Positions 14,392 to 23,743 of a stretch of DNA of 38,370 bases are shown in pieces. The position numbers were made by a program, and so were the translations under genes. Each line of letters starts with the position of its first letter. Within the stretch, counting starts at the first letter, position 1. The stretch is from Heritagella caecorum (lineage in GTDB: Bacteria; Bacillota; Clostridia; Oscillospirales; Acutalibacteraceae), in assembly GCA_904419035.1 (NCBI GenBank), contig CAJFQL010000018.1, positions 1-38,370 of the forward strand. Direction: 5' to 3'. The notes under the pieces were generated by a model that made no database searches, was not told the origin of the DNA, and saw only the letters and a list, made by a program, of their open reading frames with translations.

Positions 14392-16824
14392 TTAACCCAT
14401 CACAACCTGTACGTCGTGGCAGCCTTCGCCGCAGTCGGGGATCACGTTACCATCCAGCTTTTTGCCGTCTACGGTAACCGAAACAACGCCCTTTTGCACG
14501 CCGTTGGGGTTTTCCACCTGGATGTGGTACGTGCCGCCGCGCCATTTGCGGTCCACGGTGAAGCCCTTGCGGTCACCGGGAATGCACGGGTCGATCATCA
14601 GCCCATCGTACTGGGGCTTGACGCCCAGCAGGTACTGGGATACGTTAAAGAACGTCCACGCGGCCGTACCGGTCAGCCAGCTGTTCTTGGCTTCGCCGGG
14701 ACGGGCCGATTCCTTACCGGCGATCATCTGCGGGTACACGTACGGTTCCGTACGGTGGATTTCGCTGATGTCTTCCAGGTATGCCGGGCACGTCTTGCGG
14801 TACACTTCAAACGCCTTGTCGCCGCGGCCAATCACGGTTTCGGCAATGGAAATCCAGGGGTTGTTGTGGCAGAAAATGCCGCCGTTTTCCTTGTACCCGC
14901 AGGGGTAGGAGGAGATTTCGCCCAAATTCAGGTGGTATTCTTTATATGCCGGCCAGTTCAGTACCGTGCCGTATTCGCAATCCAGCAGTTCGTGCACGGA
15001 ATCCAGCGCCTTTTCGGCCAGGCCTTCCTTGACGCCGATACCGGCCATCACGCAGAAGCCGTTGCTTTCGATAAAGATCTTGCCGTCTTCGCATTCGTTG
15101 GAACCAATCTTCTTGCCAAAGGCGTCGTAGGCCCGCACAAACCACGCGCCGTCCCAACCGGCATCCAAGGTGGCCTTGTACATCTTTTCGATTTCGTCGT
15201 GGGCGTAATCCGCTTCCGCCGTCTGGCCCGTGCGGCGGCACAGCTCTTCATATTCCCGGCCGATCATCACAAACATACCGGCAATGAAGACCGATTCCGC
15301 CACGCCGCTTTCAAAGTTCGAGCACGTCTGGAAGGATTCGCCGGGCGTGTCGGAGAAGCAGTTCAGGTTCAGGCAGTCGTTCCAGTCGGCCCGGCCGATC
15401 AGCGGCAGCCCGTGGGGGCCCTTGTGGGTGACCACATGGTCAAAGGAGCGCTTCAAATGCACCATCATGGTCTGGGCTTTGCTTTCATCGCAATCAAAGG
15501 GCACCATTTCATCCAGAATCGTCCAGTCGCCGGTTTCCTTGATGTACGCGGCCACACCGAAGATCAGCCACAGCGGGTCGTCGTTAAACCCGCTGCCCAC
15601 ATCCAGGTTACCCTTTTTAGTCAGGGGCTGGTACTGGTGGTAGCAGCTGCCGTCTTCAAACTGGGTGGCGGCAATATCCATAATGCGTTCCCGCGCCCGG
15701 GAGGGGATCAGGTGCACAAAGCCCAGCAGGTCCTGGGTGGAATCCCGGAAGCCCATGCCGCGGCCAATGCCCGATTCGAAGTACGAAGCCGAACGGGACA
15801 TGTTGAACGTGACCATGCACTGGTACTGGTTCCAAATGTTGACCATGCGGTCCATCTTTTCGTCGCCGCTTGCCACATGGTAGTTGGAAAGCAGGTCATC
15901 CCAGTAAGCATGCAGTTCCTGCAGGGCCGCGTCGACCTGTTCGTCGGTTTCAAAATAGGAGAGCATTTCTTTGGCGGGAGCTTTGTTGATCACGCCGGGC
16001 TTTTCCCATTTCTGGTCCTTCGGGTTTTCGCAATACCCCAATACGAAGATGTAGCTCTTTTCTTCGCCGGGCTGCAAGGTGCAGCTCACGCAATGGGAAC
16101 CAATGGGGGCCCACCCGTGGGCGATGCTGTTGAGGCTTTCCCCGGCAAACACCGCGTCGGGATGGTCAAAGCCGTTATACAGCCCCATAAAGGTTTCACG
16201 GTCGGTATCAAACCCGGCCAGGGGGGTGTTGACGGCAAATACCGCATAGTGGTTGCGGCGTTCACGGTATTCCGTCTTGTGGTAAATCGCGCTGCCTTCC
16301 ACTTCCACTTCGCCAATGCTGTAGTTGCGCTGGAAGTTGGTCATATCGTCAAAAGCGTTCCACAGGCAGAATTCCACAAACGAGAACAGTTTGATATCTT
16401 TGGCCGTAGTGCCTTCGTTTTTCAGCACCACCCGATGCACTTCGCAATTGTGATGCAGCGGGACAAAAGACGTCTGCGTCACCGACAGACTATCTTTTTT
16501 CGAAGCAATCACCGAATAGCCCATGCCGTGGCGGCATTCATAGGCATCCAGTTTTGCTTTGACCGGCAGCCAGCCGGGGGTCCACACGCTGTCGCCGTCT
16601 TTGACATAAAAATACCGTCCGCCGGCATCGGTGGGCACGTTGTTGTAGCGGTACCGGGTCAAACGCAGCATACGCGCATCTTTATAAAAACAGTAACCGC
16701 CGGATGTGTTGGAAAAAAGGCCGAAAAAGTTTTCGCTGCCAAGATAGTTAATCCAGGGGTACGGGGTATCCGGCCGGGTAATCACATATTCCCGGGCGGC
16801 GTCATCAAAATGACCAAATTTCAT
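14392..16824 (-). CDS. Cellobiose phosphorylase (GH94)
   Basis: This 810-residue cytoplasmic enzyme should split cellobiose with phosphate into glucose 1-phosphate and glucose. The N-terminus (MKFGHFDDAAREYVITRP, TPYPWINYLGSENFFG, NTSGGYCFYKDAR) closely matches clostridial cellobiose phosphorylases. The catalytic general acid lies in the DWND motif at 480-483 of the (alpha/alpha)6 barrel. Length fits the family (about 810). There is no signal peptide. The start is the ATG at 16824 with AAGGAGAGGAAG before it; the frame extends upstream through the promoter but without a ribosome site. No cellobiose transporter is adjacent. It is the only gene between its promoter and terminator. Confidence 0.93.
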   Translation of the reverse strand: MKFGHFDDAAREYVITRPDTPYPWINYLGSENFFGLFSNTSGGYCFYKDARMLRLTRYRYNNVPTDAGGRYFYVKDGDSVWTPGWLPVKAKLDAYECRHGMGYSVIASKKDSLSVTQTSFVPLHHNCEVHRVVLKNEGTTAKDIKLFSFVEFCLWNAFDDMTNFQRNYSIGEVEVEGSAIYHKTEYRERRNHYAVFAVNTPLAGFDTDRETFMGLYNGFDHPDAVFAGESLNSIAHGWAPIGSHCVSCTLQPGEEKSYIFVLGYCENPKDQKWEKPGVINKAPAKEMLSYFETDEQVDAALQELHAYWDDLLSNYHVASGDEKMDRMVNIWNQYQCMVTFNMSRSASYFESGIGRGMGFRDSTQDLLGFVHLIPSRARERIMDIAATQFEDGSCYHQYQPLTKKGNLDVGSGFNDDPLWLIFGVAAYIKETGDWTILDEMVPFDCDESKAQTMMVHLKRSFDHVVTHKGPHGLPLIGRADWNDCLNLNCFSDTPGESFQTCSNFESGVAESVFIAGMFVMIGREYEELCRRTGQTAEADYAHDEIEKMYKATLDAGWDGAWFVRAYDAFGKKIGSNECEDGKIFIESNGFCVMAGIGVKEGLAEKALDSVHELLDCEYGTVLNWPAYKEYHLNLGEISSYPCGYKENGGIFCHNNPWISIAETVIGRGDKAFEVYRKTCPAYLEDISEIHRTEPYVYPQMIAGKESARPGEAKNSWLTGTAAWTFFNVSQYLLGVKPQYDGLMIDPCIPGDRKGFTVDRKWRGGTYHIQVENPNGVQKGVVSVTVDGKKLDGNVIPDCGEGCHDVQVVMG

Positions 16825-16904
16825 GGGGTACTTCCTCTCCTTCGTAATGTCGTGCGGTACGGCCCGATCATTTTTGGTACAAGGCACACAAAAACCACAC
16901 GCGG

Positions 16905-16944
16905 GGTATGGTTTCATGATACCGCAAAGTACGGATATTTTCAA
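16905..16944 (-). promoter_or_regulatory. Promoter and small palindrome upstream of cellobiose phosphorylase
   Basis: Leftward TTGAAA (16939-16944) and TATCAT (16916-16921) are 17 bases apart, giving a leader of about 85 bases. An inverted repeat GGTAT-N9-ATACC (16905-16923) overlaps the -10 box and could be a repressor site; that is tentative. The surrounding 16825-17192 region holds no gene beyond the two divergent promoters. Confidence 0.55.
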
Positions 16945-17112
16945 CCGGGAACGCAAAAGAAGAAAAAAATTTGCCCAAATTTCACGGAAGACTTTCGTCT
17001 TCTCTTTCCTTTCCCATGCCTTTTGAAACGGGACAAATTTTCTCTGTTTGCCAATTTTAAGCCGTTGCCGGGGTAAACCGAAAGAAAAAGGCATTTTAAC
17101 CGGAAATTTTTC

Positions 17113-17140
17113 TCGACTTTTCCACACGATGTGGTATAAT
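17113..17140 (+). promoter_or_regulatory. Extended -10 promoter of the polyphosphate:AMP phosphotransferase gene
   Basis: TGGTATAAT (17132-17140) is a perfect extended -10, with a poor -35 (TCGACT at 17113-17118, 16-base gap). The leader is about 46 bases. Confidence 0.65.
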
Positions 17141-17192
17141 AACAAAAAACACGGCGTACAGCCAGCCGATCAGGGAAAGGGCGGGAACTATC

Positions 17193-18695
17193 ATGCTGGA
17201 AAAAATCGATCTTTCTAAAAAAATGGATAAGAAAAAGCAAAAAGAAATCTATGAAAAAGAAAGCGCGCGCCTGGCCGTTTTGCAGCGGGCCTGCAAAGCG
17301 GCGGGTATGCCGGTGATGATCGTATTTGAAGGGCTGGGGGCTTCCGGAAAAGGGACCCAGATCAACCGCCTGATTCAGGCCATGGACCCCAGAGGGTTTG
17401 TGGTGCATGCGGTCAATAAAGAAAGCCAGGAAGAGGCCATGCATCCGTTTTTGTGGCGGTTTTGGACCAAAATCCCCCCGAAAGGGCAAATTGCCGTGTT
17501 TGACCGCAGCTGGTACCGCACGGTGCTGACCGACCGGTTCGATCAGCGCACGCCGGAAGCCGCTTTGCCCCAGGCGTTTGAGGATATCCGCAGCTTCGAA
17601 GAGCAGCTCACCAGCGGCGGGTATGTGCTGATTAAACTTTTCTTATATATCAGCAAAGAAGAGCAGAAAAAGCGGTTCCAAAAATTGCTGCAAACAGAGG
17701 AAACCGCCTGGCGGGTATCCAAAGAAGACTTACAGCGGAATAAGCGCTACCAGGAATACCTGGATATGAACGAAGAAATGCTGCAAAAGACGGATACGGA
17801 TTTTGCCCCTTGGACGATTATCGAAGCGGAACACCGGGATTTTGCCGCCGCCAAGATTATGACCGTGGTAGCCAACCGCCTGCAGGCGGAACTGGATAAA
17901 CAGAAGAATGAGGAAAAGAAACCGGTTATAAAAGATACCGGCGAAAGTGAGAGCTTCCGTTCCGGGGCGCTTTCCGGGGTGGATCTCACCAAAAAACTCA
18001 GCCGGGACGAGTACAAAAAACGGCTGCAGGCTTTGCAGGAACGCATCGGCTTTTTGCACAATGAACTGTACCGGCTGCGCATCCCGGTGGTGCTGGGGTT
18101 TGAAGGATGGGATGCCGGCGGCAAAGGCGGCGCCATTAAGCGTCTGACCAGCCACCTGGATCCTCGCGGATATCTGGTACATCCCACGGCGTCCCCCAAT
18201 GATACGGAACGGCAGTACCATTATTTGTGGCGCTTTTGGAAAGATATGCCCAAAGACGGCCACATCACCATTTTTGACCGCACCTGGTACGGCCGGGTGA
18301 TGGTGGAACGCATCGAGGGGTTCTGTACCAAAGAGGAATGGAAGCGGGCCTACCGGGAAATTAACGAAATGGAACAGCACCTGGTCAATGCGGGGGCTGT
18401 CGTGCTCAAATTCTGGATGCAGATCGATAAAGACGAGCAGGAGCGCCGGTTCCGTGACCGCATGAACAACCCGGAAAAGCAGTGGAAAATCACCGACGAA
18501 GACTGGCGCAACCGGGAAAAATGGGATCAGTACGAAGTGGCCGTCAATGAAATGCTGCTGCGCACCTCGACCTCCTATGCGCCGTGGATTATCGTAGAAG
18601 GCAATGATAAGTACTACGCCCGGGTGAAAGTGCTGGAAACCGTGATTGAGGCCATTGAAAAGAAAATTAAGGAAAAGCAAGGCAAGAAAAAATAA
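17193..18695 (+). CDS. pap: Polyphosphate:AMP phosphotransferase (two-domain PPK2)
   Basis: This 500-residue protein has two tandem PPK2 domains. The first has Walker A GLGASGKG (47-54) and FDRSWYRTVLTDR; the second has GWDAGGKG (305-312) and FDRTWYGRVMVER, the more canonical set. Two-domain PPK2 enzymes (class II, PAP) transfer phosphate from polyphosphate to AMP, making ADP. The C-terminal domain is normally the active one, which fits the weaker lid and Arg pattern in the first. A lysine-rich N-terminus and C-terminal tail flank the domains. It starts at the ATG at 17193 behind AGGGAAAGGGCGGG. It is monocistronic, between its own promoter and terminator. Confidence 0.9.
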   Translation: MLEKIDLSKKMDKKKQKEIYEKESARLAVLQRACKAAGMPVMIVFEGLGASGKGTQINRLIQAMDPRGFVVHAVNKESQEEAMHPFLWRFWTKIPPKGQIAVFDRSWYRTVLTDRFDQRTPEAALPQAFEDIRSFEEQLTSGGYVLIKLFLYISKEEQKKRFQKLLQTEETAWRVSKEDLQRNKRYQEYLDMNEEMLQKTDTDFAPWTIIEAEHRDFAAAKIMTVVANRLQAELDKQKNEEKKPVIKDTGESESFRSGALSGVDLTKKLSRDEYKKRLQALQERIGFLHNELYRLRIPVVLGFEGWDAGGKGGAIKRLTSHLDPRGYLVHPTASPNDTERQYHYLWRFWKDMPKDGHITIFDRTWYGRVMVERIEGFCTKEEWKRAYREINEMEQHLVNAGAVVLKFWMQIDKDEQERRFRDRMNNPEKQWKITDEDWRNREKWDQYEVAVNEMLLRTSTSYAPWIIVEGNDKYYARVKVLETVIEAIEKKIKEKQGKKK

Positions 18696-18739
18696 AAAGG
18701 GATCTTCGGGAAAAGGTTCCATCCAAAGAAGCCAGAAAG

Positions 18740-18776
18740 AAAAAACCTGTCCGCGTTATTGGCGGGCAGGTTTTTT
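18740..18776. terminator. Bidirectional terminator
   Basis: A 15-bp stem with one G-T pair (18740-18754 with 18762-18776) has A6 and T6 flanks. It ends the phosphotransferase gene on the + strand and the histidine phosphatase gene on the minus strand. Confidence 0.9.
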
Positions 18777-18790
18777 AATGGAGCTATTTT

Positions 18791-19516
18791 TCAGTGCCGC
18801 TCTTCCAAGCAGTCGTAGGTTTCGCAGAAACGGGCGGCAAAGGAAGGCTCTTCATTTCCGGCATATAGGTGGGAGATGTCGCCAAACGACGACATGCGGA
18901 AAATGGCGATCCCCTGCTGCCGCTCTTCGGTACATAGCGTGGTAACCGACGTGGGAGCCGCTACGCTGCCCTGCCAGAAGATGTACGGCGAGCACCCCAG
19001 CAGGTGGGAAAGCAGCACACAGGAAACCCCAAAATGGCAGAAAAACGCCACCGTTTCCCGGTTGGGGCGCACAGCGCGATAGAGGTTCCCGTCCCGTTCA
19101 TAGCCGTGCTCGGCCAACAGGGCATCGAGCCCCCGGCAAACTTCGGTATATTTTTCCCGAATAGGGCCGGTTGCAAGCAACGGGGCATCCAAAAAGGCAT
19201 CTTTCTCATAGAGCAAAGGCATGCGCGTCCATTCGGCGGGCATTCTGTCCCAAGGGAGCTCTTTTTCGCCCGTCACCGGGTTTGTAAGGTGATACGTAAA
19301 TTCCTGCAGCCAGTCTTTAATTTCAGCGCGGCGGTGCAATTTGCGCAGCGTGAGGGAGGCCGTGTCTTTGGCCCGGCCCAGGGGGGACACGTAAAAAGCG
19401 TCCACCGGTGTGCGGGCCATGCGCTCGCTCAGAAGGGCGGCTTCCCGCCACCCTTTTTCGGTCAGGGAGTCGTGCTCATAATCGGGGTCACCGTGGCGAA
19501 TCAGAAGTAATTTCAT
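18791..19516 (-). CDS. Histidine phosphatase family protein (phosphoglycerate mutase-like)
   Basis: This 241-residue protein begins MKLLLIRHGDPDYEHDSLTE; the RHG motif (7-9) carries the phospho-accepting His, and FFCHFGVSCVLLSHLLG holds the second catalytic His. Family members act on sugar phosphates, nucleotides or phosphoproteins; the substrate is not readable. The start at 19516 has only a weak GAGG site. It is read as a single gene. Confidence 0.88.
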   Translation of the reverse strand: MKLLLIRHGDPDYEHDSLTEKGWREAALLSERMARTPVDAFYVSPLGRAKDTASLTLRKLHRRAEIKDWLQEFTYHLTNPVTGEKELPWDRMPAEWTRMPLLYEKDAFLDAPLLATGPIREKYTEVCRGLDALLAEHGYERDGNLYRAVRPNRETVAFFCHFGVSCVLLSHLLGCSPYIFWQGSVAAPTSVTTLCTEERQQGIAIFRMSSFGDISHLYAGNEEPSFAARFCETYDCLEERH

Positions 19517-19626
19517 AAAAAAGAACCTCGCTTTCGTGACGAAACTTTATCCATACATAAAGTAAGTATAAAGCAGCTTTCGGGAAAACACAATGCCAAT
19601 AAAACGGAAACTTTCCCCCGGTGTGG

Positions 19627-19655
19627 TAGACTTTTGAGCGGGAAGAAAGTATAAT
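19627..19655 (+). promoter_or_regulatory. Promoter of the repeat lipoprotein operon
   Basis: TAGACT (19627-19632) and a perfect TATAAT (19650-19655) are 17 bases apart, about 50 bases before the gene start. The upstream 19517-19626 stretch has nothing else I can support. Confidence 0.6.
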
Positions 19656-19709
19656 AAAAAAATATATTGGGTTTATTTGCCTTTATTGGGTTTCCCTATA
19701 AGGAGGAAA

Positions 19710-22001
19710 ATGAGTACCATGAAACGTTTTACCGCCTGGTTATGCAGCGTGGCCCTGCTAATTTCGGTCTGCGGCTGTCAAAACGATCATCCTACGGAAA
19801 AACCGGCCTCGTCGCCGACCCCTACACCGTCGCAATCCGAAAGTGAAAGTACCCCGCCCGAATCGGAACCGCTGTATGAAGAAGCGCTGATCCCGCAGGA
19901 AACCTGGACGGCTGCGGGTGCTTTTGCCGGGGGGACCGGTACGGTGGAGGATCCGTTCCAAATTGCGAACGCGGAGCAACTCGCCTTGATGGCCCAGCTG
20001 GTCAATAGCGGGGCCCAGGTACCCGATGAAGAGGCAGAAGAAAGCGAAACGGCCGAATCCAGCGCGCAGGCGTCAGGGGAAAGCAAAAGCAGCTCCCCCG
20101 ATGAAAAAAGCCAATCGCAAGAACCGGATGTGGAAGAACCGGCCAGTAGTACAGGTTCCGCCGAAAGCTCTTCGGTTCGTGATAAAAAAGAGTCCGGTGA
20201 AACCGTTTTGCTGTACCGGGATGCCTGTTATGTGCTCACACAGGATATTCAGCTCAACGATACGGCGGCGTTTGCTTCGTGGGAAACGGCTGCGCCCCGG
20301 TACGGTTGGGTGAGCATTGGAACCGAAGAAAATCCCTTTACCGGCCGGCTGGATGGCAAAAATCACACAGTCAGTGGCCTGTATGTATACGTGTACAGTG
20401 ATACAAACGGCAGTGTAGGCCTGTTTGGCGTGGCCAGCGGAGCCGAAATTTTGAACCTGACCGTCAGCCGCTCGTCGCTCACCGTGCGCAACGGCGCGGC
20501 CGATCGGGTAGGTGCCATCGCCGGTACACTGGAAAATGCCAGTACGCTGAATCATTGCACGGTGGAAGATAGCGTGACGGTGCAGGCGGTCAATGGCGGA
20601 GAAGCGATAGGCGGCCTGGTGGGGGTGGCCGAGAGCAGCCACCTGCTGTCCTGCCTGAATGCCGCCAGCCTTTCCCAACGGGGCGAAACTTCGGGGGCCA
20701 TGGGCGGCCTGGCCGGGCTATATACGATGCAAAAACAGGAAGACGATACGCGCAAAGCCGTGGTCAAAGTGGAGAGCTGTGAAAATACCGGGAGCGTACA
20801 AGCCCAGGGCAGCGTGTATGCCGGGGGACTGTTTGGGCTGCTCGCATTGGAAGAAAAGAGCACCGTTACCACCTTCAGCATGAAAAAATGCCAGAATACC
20901 GGCGATGTGACCACGGCAGGGACCGCCGGGGGCATGATTGGTAGGAGCCGGATTCAGTCCGTATCGGTTACGCTGTATCAGTGTGAGAACCGGGGCCAGG
21001 TATCCGGCAAGACCACCGGCGGCATGGTGGGCAGCGCCCAGACCACCGGGGGAACGATTTCCGTACGTTCTTGTGTAAATAATGGTGCGGTGTCCGGCAC
21101 CGGCACCACCGGCGGAGTGACCGGCGGGGTGGAAGCGGACGCACAGAGCACCGTGCAGATTTCCCAGTGCCAAAACGGGGGCCCGGTTACGTCGTCGCAG
21201 GGACGGGCAGCCGGTCTGCTGGGCAGCTGCGTGCTGGCGGGAGACAGTACCGGCCGGGTGCTGGATTGTTCGAACTTTGGCGTGGTGGCCTCCACAGGAA
21301 GTAGCGGGGCGGCCGGCGTGGTGGGCCGCGTAACCATGCAGGACATCGCCGAACGGGGCAATCAGCTGGTCATACAGCTGTGCCGTAATTCCGCGGCCGT
21401 TACGGCGAACGGGGAAGAAAAAAGCGGCGAATTGGGCGGCATTCTGGGCTTTTTGCAGACATCGGGCGCAAAAGACCGGGCCGAAATTTCCCAGTGCGGC
21501 AATAACAGCAACCTAACTGGTGGTACCGGCTGTGTGGCCGGGGGCATACTGGGCCGCGATGAACAAAAAGGAAAAGCCGGCAATGTGACGGTTTCTGATT
21601 GCTACAATGTGGGCGATATTTCCCTTACAAACCAGGAAGACGACGGCTGTGCCGGTGGCCTGATTGGACAAACCTATCAGACCGTGATGAGCACCAGCTA
21701 TAATGCCGGGGTTATCACGCTGCAGACGGCCAATAAGCGCAACGGCGGCCTGGTGGGCGAAATGGTCACCCCCGGGGCAGAACATCCAAGCCAGATCAAA
21801 TGGTGCTATTATCTGAACCTGAATGAAAAAGCGATTTCGTATACCACCGCTAAGGACGGCAGTGTCCGCAGTGACCTGGTGGTGGAAATTGCCGCTTTGG
21901 GTGCCAGTGATTTTACCAGCGAAGAGAAATTCGTGGGCTTTGATTTCGAATCGGTCTGGAGCATCGAAGGGGCGTACCCGCTGCTTCGCAATCTGAACTA
22001 A
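19710..22001 (+). CDS. Secreted GLUG-repeat lipoprotein
   Basis: This 763-residue protein has a lipoprotein signal (MKRFTAWLCSVALLISVCGC; Cys23 is the likely lipid-bearing residue). Then comes a Ser/Glu/Pro-rich linker (about 24-55), a domain opening with GTVEDPFQIANAEQLALMA, a second acidic Ser-rich linker (about 110-165), and from about 230 on a dozen or so repeats of about 40-45 residues with the pattern CxNxGxV...GGxxG. That repeat is GLUG-like and should form a beta-helix on the cell surface. A role in adhesion or glycan contact is inference. ATG at 19710 is close to AAGGAGG (19700-19706); ATG at 19719 is an alternative. It probably shares a transcript with the serine hydrolase 31 bases downstream. 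Confidence 0.82.
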   Translation: MSTMKRFTAWLCSVALLISVCGCQNDHPTEKPASSPTPTPSQSESESTPPESEPLYEEALIPQETWTAAGAFAGGTGTVEDPFQIANAEQLALMAQLVNSGAQVPDEEAEESETAESSAQASGESKSSSPDEKSQSQEPDVEEPASSTGSAESSSVRDKKESGETVLLYRDACYVLTQDIQLNDTAAFASWETAAPRYGWVSIGTEENPFTGRLDGKNHTVSGLYVYVYSDTNGSVGLFGVASGAEILNLTVSRSSLTVRNGAADRVGAIAGTLENASTLNHCTVEDSVTVQAVNGGEAIGGLVGVAESSHLLSCLNAASLSQRGETSGAMGGLAGLYTMQKQEDDTRKAVVKVESCENTGSVQAQGSVYAGGLFGLLALEEKSTVTTFSMKKCQNTGDVTTAGTAGGMIGRSRIQSVSVTLYQCENRGQVSGKTTGGMVGSAQTTGGTISVRSCVNNGAVSGTGTTGGVTGGVEADAQSTVQISQCQNGGPVTSSQGRAAGLLGSCVLAGDSTGRVLDCSNFGVVASTGSSGAAGVVGRVTMQDIAERGNQLVIQLCRNSAAVTANGEEKSGELGGILGFLQTSGAKDRAEISQCGNNSNLTGGTGCVAGGILGRDEQKGKAGNVTVSDCYNVGDISLTNQEDDGCAGGLIGQTYQTVMSTSYNAGVITLQTANKRNGGLVGEMVTPGAEHPSQIKWCYYLNLNEKAISYTTAKDGSVRSDLVVEIAALGASDFTSEEKFVGFDFESVWSIEGAYPLLRNLN

Positions 22002-22032
22002 ACAGGCAACCAGGTGAAAAGAGGAATTGATC

Positions 22033-22899
22033 ATGATACAGGCCTTTTTAACCCGGTGCCGCCTTCATAAATGGCCGGTTTACGGGGTCACCGTATGGCA
22101 GGGGAACGCGTGTTTGGAAACATGGGAAGCCGGACCCGGCCGCCGGTACCCGGTCTATTCGGCCACGAAATCGTTTACGGCAACAGCCGTGGGGATGGCG
22201 CTGCAGGAGGGCCTTGTATCCCTGCAAGCGCCCATTCTCCGGTATCTATCGCAGGAAGTGGGGGAACTGTCCTCCGTTCAGCGGGCCATGTGGGATAAAG
22301 TGTCCCTGGAACGGCTGCTCACCATGTCCGTGGAAGGGTTTCCTTTCCGTCCCCGGGAGGGGGAAGACTGGATGGAGCAGGCCTTCCAGTGCCCCATCCA
22401 CCCGGAAAAACGGGTATTTGCCTACTCGAATTTTCCGGCCTATCTGGTGGGGGCTGCGCTGGAAAATGCCGTGGGGGAAAGCCTGATGGACTACATGCGC
22501 CCGCGGTTGCTTGTCCCCCTGGGAATACCCGATCCGCCGCACCGCCTATGTCCCCGGGGCCATTTTTACGGGGCGACCGGCATGGAACTTACGGTGGAAG
22601 AACTCGCCCGGCTGGGGCGGCTGTACGAACAAGAAGGGTGTTTTGATGGCGTCCGGTGCCTATCGAAAGAATGGGTGCAACAGGCTACTGCCTGCCAGAT
22701 CGAAAACGACCGGGGCGGGTATGGGTACTTTTTCTGGCGGCACCGGGACGGCTTCTGTATACGGGGCAAATGGGGGCAATTTTGCCTGGTGGCCCCGAAA
22801 TCGCATGTAGTGGCCGCCTGTGTAGCCCATGTACCCCAAGCGGCCGACGAGCTGCTCCAAGCGTTGGATGAAATACTTTTGCGCCCACTGGGCGGATGA
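22033..22899 (+). CDS. Serine hydrolase, beta-lactamase/class C fold
   Basis: This 288-residue protein has the class C serine hydrolase SxxK at Ser43-Lys46 (YSATKSFTA) and YSN at 131-133 (tyrosine base). The class C architecture continues with EEGATGMELTVEEL-like sequence before the end (YGATGMELTVEEL) and a late WGQFCLVAPKSH strand. Relatives include AmpC-type beta-lactamases, DD-peptidases and esterases such as EstB. There is no signal peptide, so a cytoplasmic esterase or amidase is likelier than beta-lactam resistance. The start is the ATG at 22033 after AGAGGAA; a TTG six bases upstream is a weaker choice. It follows the lipoprotein and ends at a strong terminator. Confidence 0.83.
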   Translation: MIQAFLTRCRLHKWPVYGVTVWQGNACLETWEAGPGRRYPVYSATKSFTATAVGMALQEGLVSLQAPILRYLSQEVGELSSVQRAMWDKVSLERLLTMSVEGFPFRPREGEDWMEQAFQCPIHPEKRVFAYSNFPAYLVGAALENAVGESLMDYMRPRLLVPLGIPDPPHRLCPRGHFYGATGMELTVEELARLGRLYEQEGCFDGVRCLSKEWVQQATACQIENDRGGYGYFFWRHRDGFCIRGKWGQFCLVAPKSHVVAACVAHVPQAADELLQALDEILLRPLGG

Positions 22900-22906
22900 A
22901 AACAAA

Positions 22907-22938
22907 AAAACAGCCCGGCTTTTTAGCCGGGCTGTTTT
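22907..22938. terminator. Bidirectional terminator
   Basis: A perfect 14-bp stem (AAAACAGCCCGGCT at 22907-22920 with 22925-22938) and a 4-base loop end the serine hydrolase transcript (+) and the rpsF-ssb-rpsR operon (-). Confidence 0.93.
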
Positions 22939-22956
22939 GATTTGCAACCGTTACAA

Positions 22957-23208
22957 TCAGTCGCTGCTGAAGGGCAGCAGAGCAAGATGACGGGCGCGTT
23001 TGATCGCAACCGTCAGGTCACGCTGATGACGGGCACAGGTGCCAGTCACACGGCGGGGCAGAATCTTGCCTCTTTCCGAAATGAAGCGGCGAAGCTTCGC
23101 GACATCCTTATAATCGATGGTGCCGATCTTGTCGACGCAGAAGCTGCAAACTTTTCTGCGGCCTTTGCGACCACCGCGGCGGTTGTCTCTTTCAGGTCTA
23201 TCAGCCAT
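22957..23208 (-). CDS. rpsR: 30S ribosomal protein S18
   Basis: This 83-residue S18 has the conserved core IDYKDVAKLRRFISERGKIL and TGTCARHQRDLTVAIKRAR. Cys21 and Cys24 (CSFC) with Cys58 and His61 (CARH) form a likely zinc site, marking the zinc-type S18. It is the last gene of the leftward rpsF-ssb-rpsR operon, 52 bases after ssb, and ends at the strong terminator. Confidence 0.97.
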   Translation of the reverse strand: MADRPERDNRRGGRKGRRKVCSFCVDKIGTIDYKDVAKLRRFISERGKILPRRVTGTCARHQRDLTVAIKRARHLALLPFSSD

Positions 23209-23260
23209 GAGGAAAGCCTCCTTTACGTCATAATAAAAAGTTCAAAGGGAAGAAGTCTCA

Positions 23261-23719
23261 TTAGAACGGCAAATCGTCGTCCATGGGGATTTCTTCAAAC
23301 GAATCGGCCGAACCGCTCTGATAAGCGGGCGCCGGTTCCGTGTTGACAGCAGCCCGCGGGGCGTAGCTGTTGTCTGTGGAAGGAGCGCTGCTGCTGCGTT
23401 TGGATTCGCCAAACATGCAGTTATCGGCCTGAATTTCCACCGCTTTGCGGTTATTTCCGTTGCGATCCTGATACGTACGGGTTTGAATCGAACCCTGCAC
23501 AATAATCATGGAACCCTTCGAAAAATACTTGCACACAAATTCGGCAGTCTGCCGCCACGCGACCACATCAATAAAGTCGCAGGGGCGCTCCCCACCGGAA
23601 CGGGAGGAGTAATTGCGGTCACAGGCTACGGTAAACGACGTAACCGATACCCCGTTGGGGGTCTGCCGCAATTCCGGGTCAGCCGTCAGCCGGCCCATGA
23701 TAACAGCGGTATTCAGCAT
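23261..23719 (-). CDS. ssb: Single-stranded DNA-binding protein
   Basis: This 152-residue protein has the SSB OB fold (MLNTAVIMGRLTADPELRQT, FTVACDRNY, DFIDVVAWRQTAEFVCKYF, GSIQTRTYQDRNG), a low-complexity Ser/Ala/Pro linker, and the acidic partner-binding tip MDDDLPF. It coats single-stranded DNA in replication and repair. It lies 24 bases downstream of rpsF in the standard Firmicutes order. Confidence 0.97.
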   Translation of the reverse strand: MLNTAVIMGRLTADPELRQTPNGVSVTSFTVACDRNYSSRSGGERPCDFIDVVAWRQTAEFVCKYFSKGSMIIVQGSIQTRTYQDRNGNNRKAVEIQADNCMFGESKRSSSAPSTDNSYAPRAAVNTEPAPAYQSGSADSFEEIPMDDDLPF

Positions 23720-23743
23720 AGCACGTTCTCCTTTTCCGAGAGC

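Noticed and set aside
14176..17076. A 966-codon open frame on the + strand
   Set aside because: It lies opposite the cellobiose phosphorylase gene, has no ribosome site and encodes low-complexity His/Val/Phe-rich sequence; it is an antisense product of GC-rich codon use.
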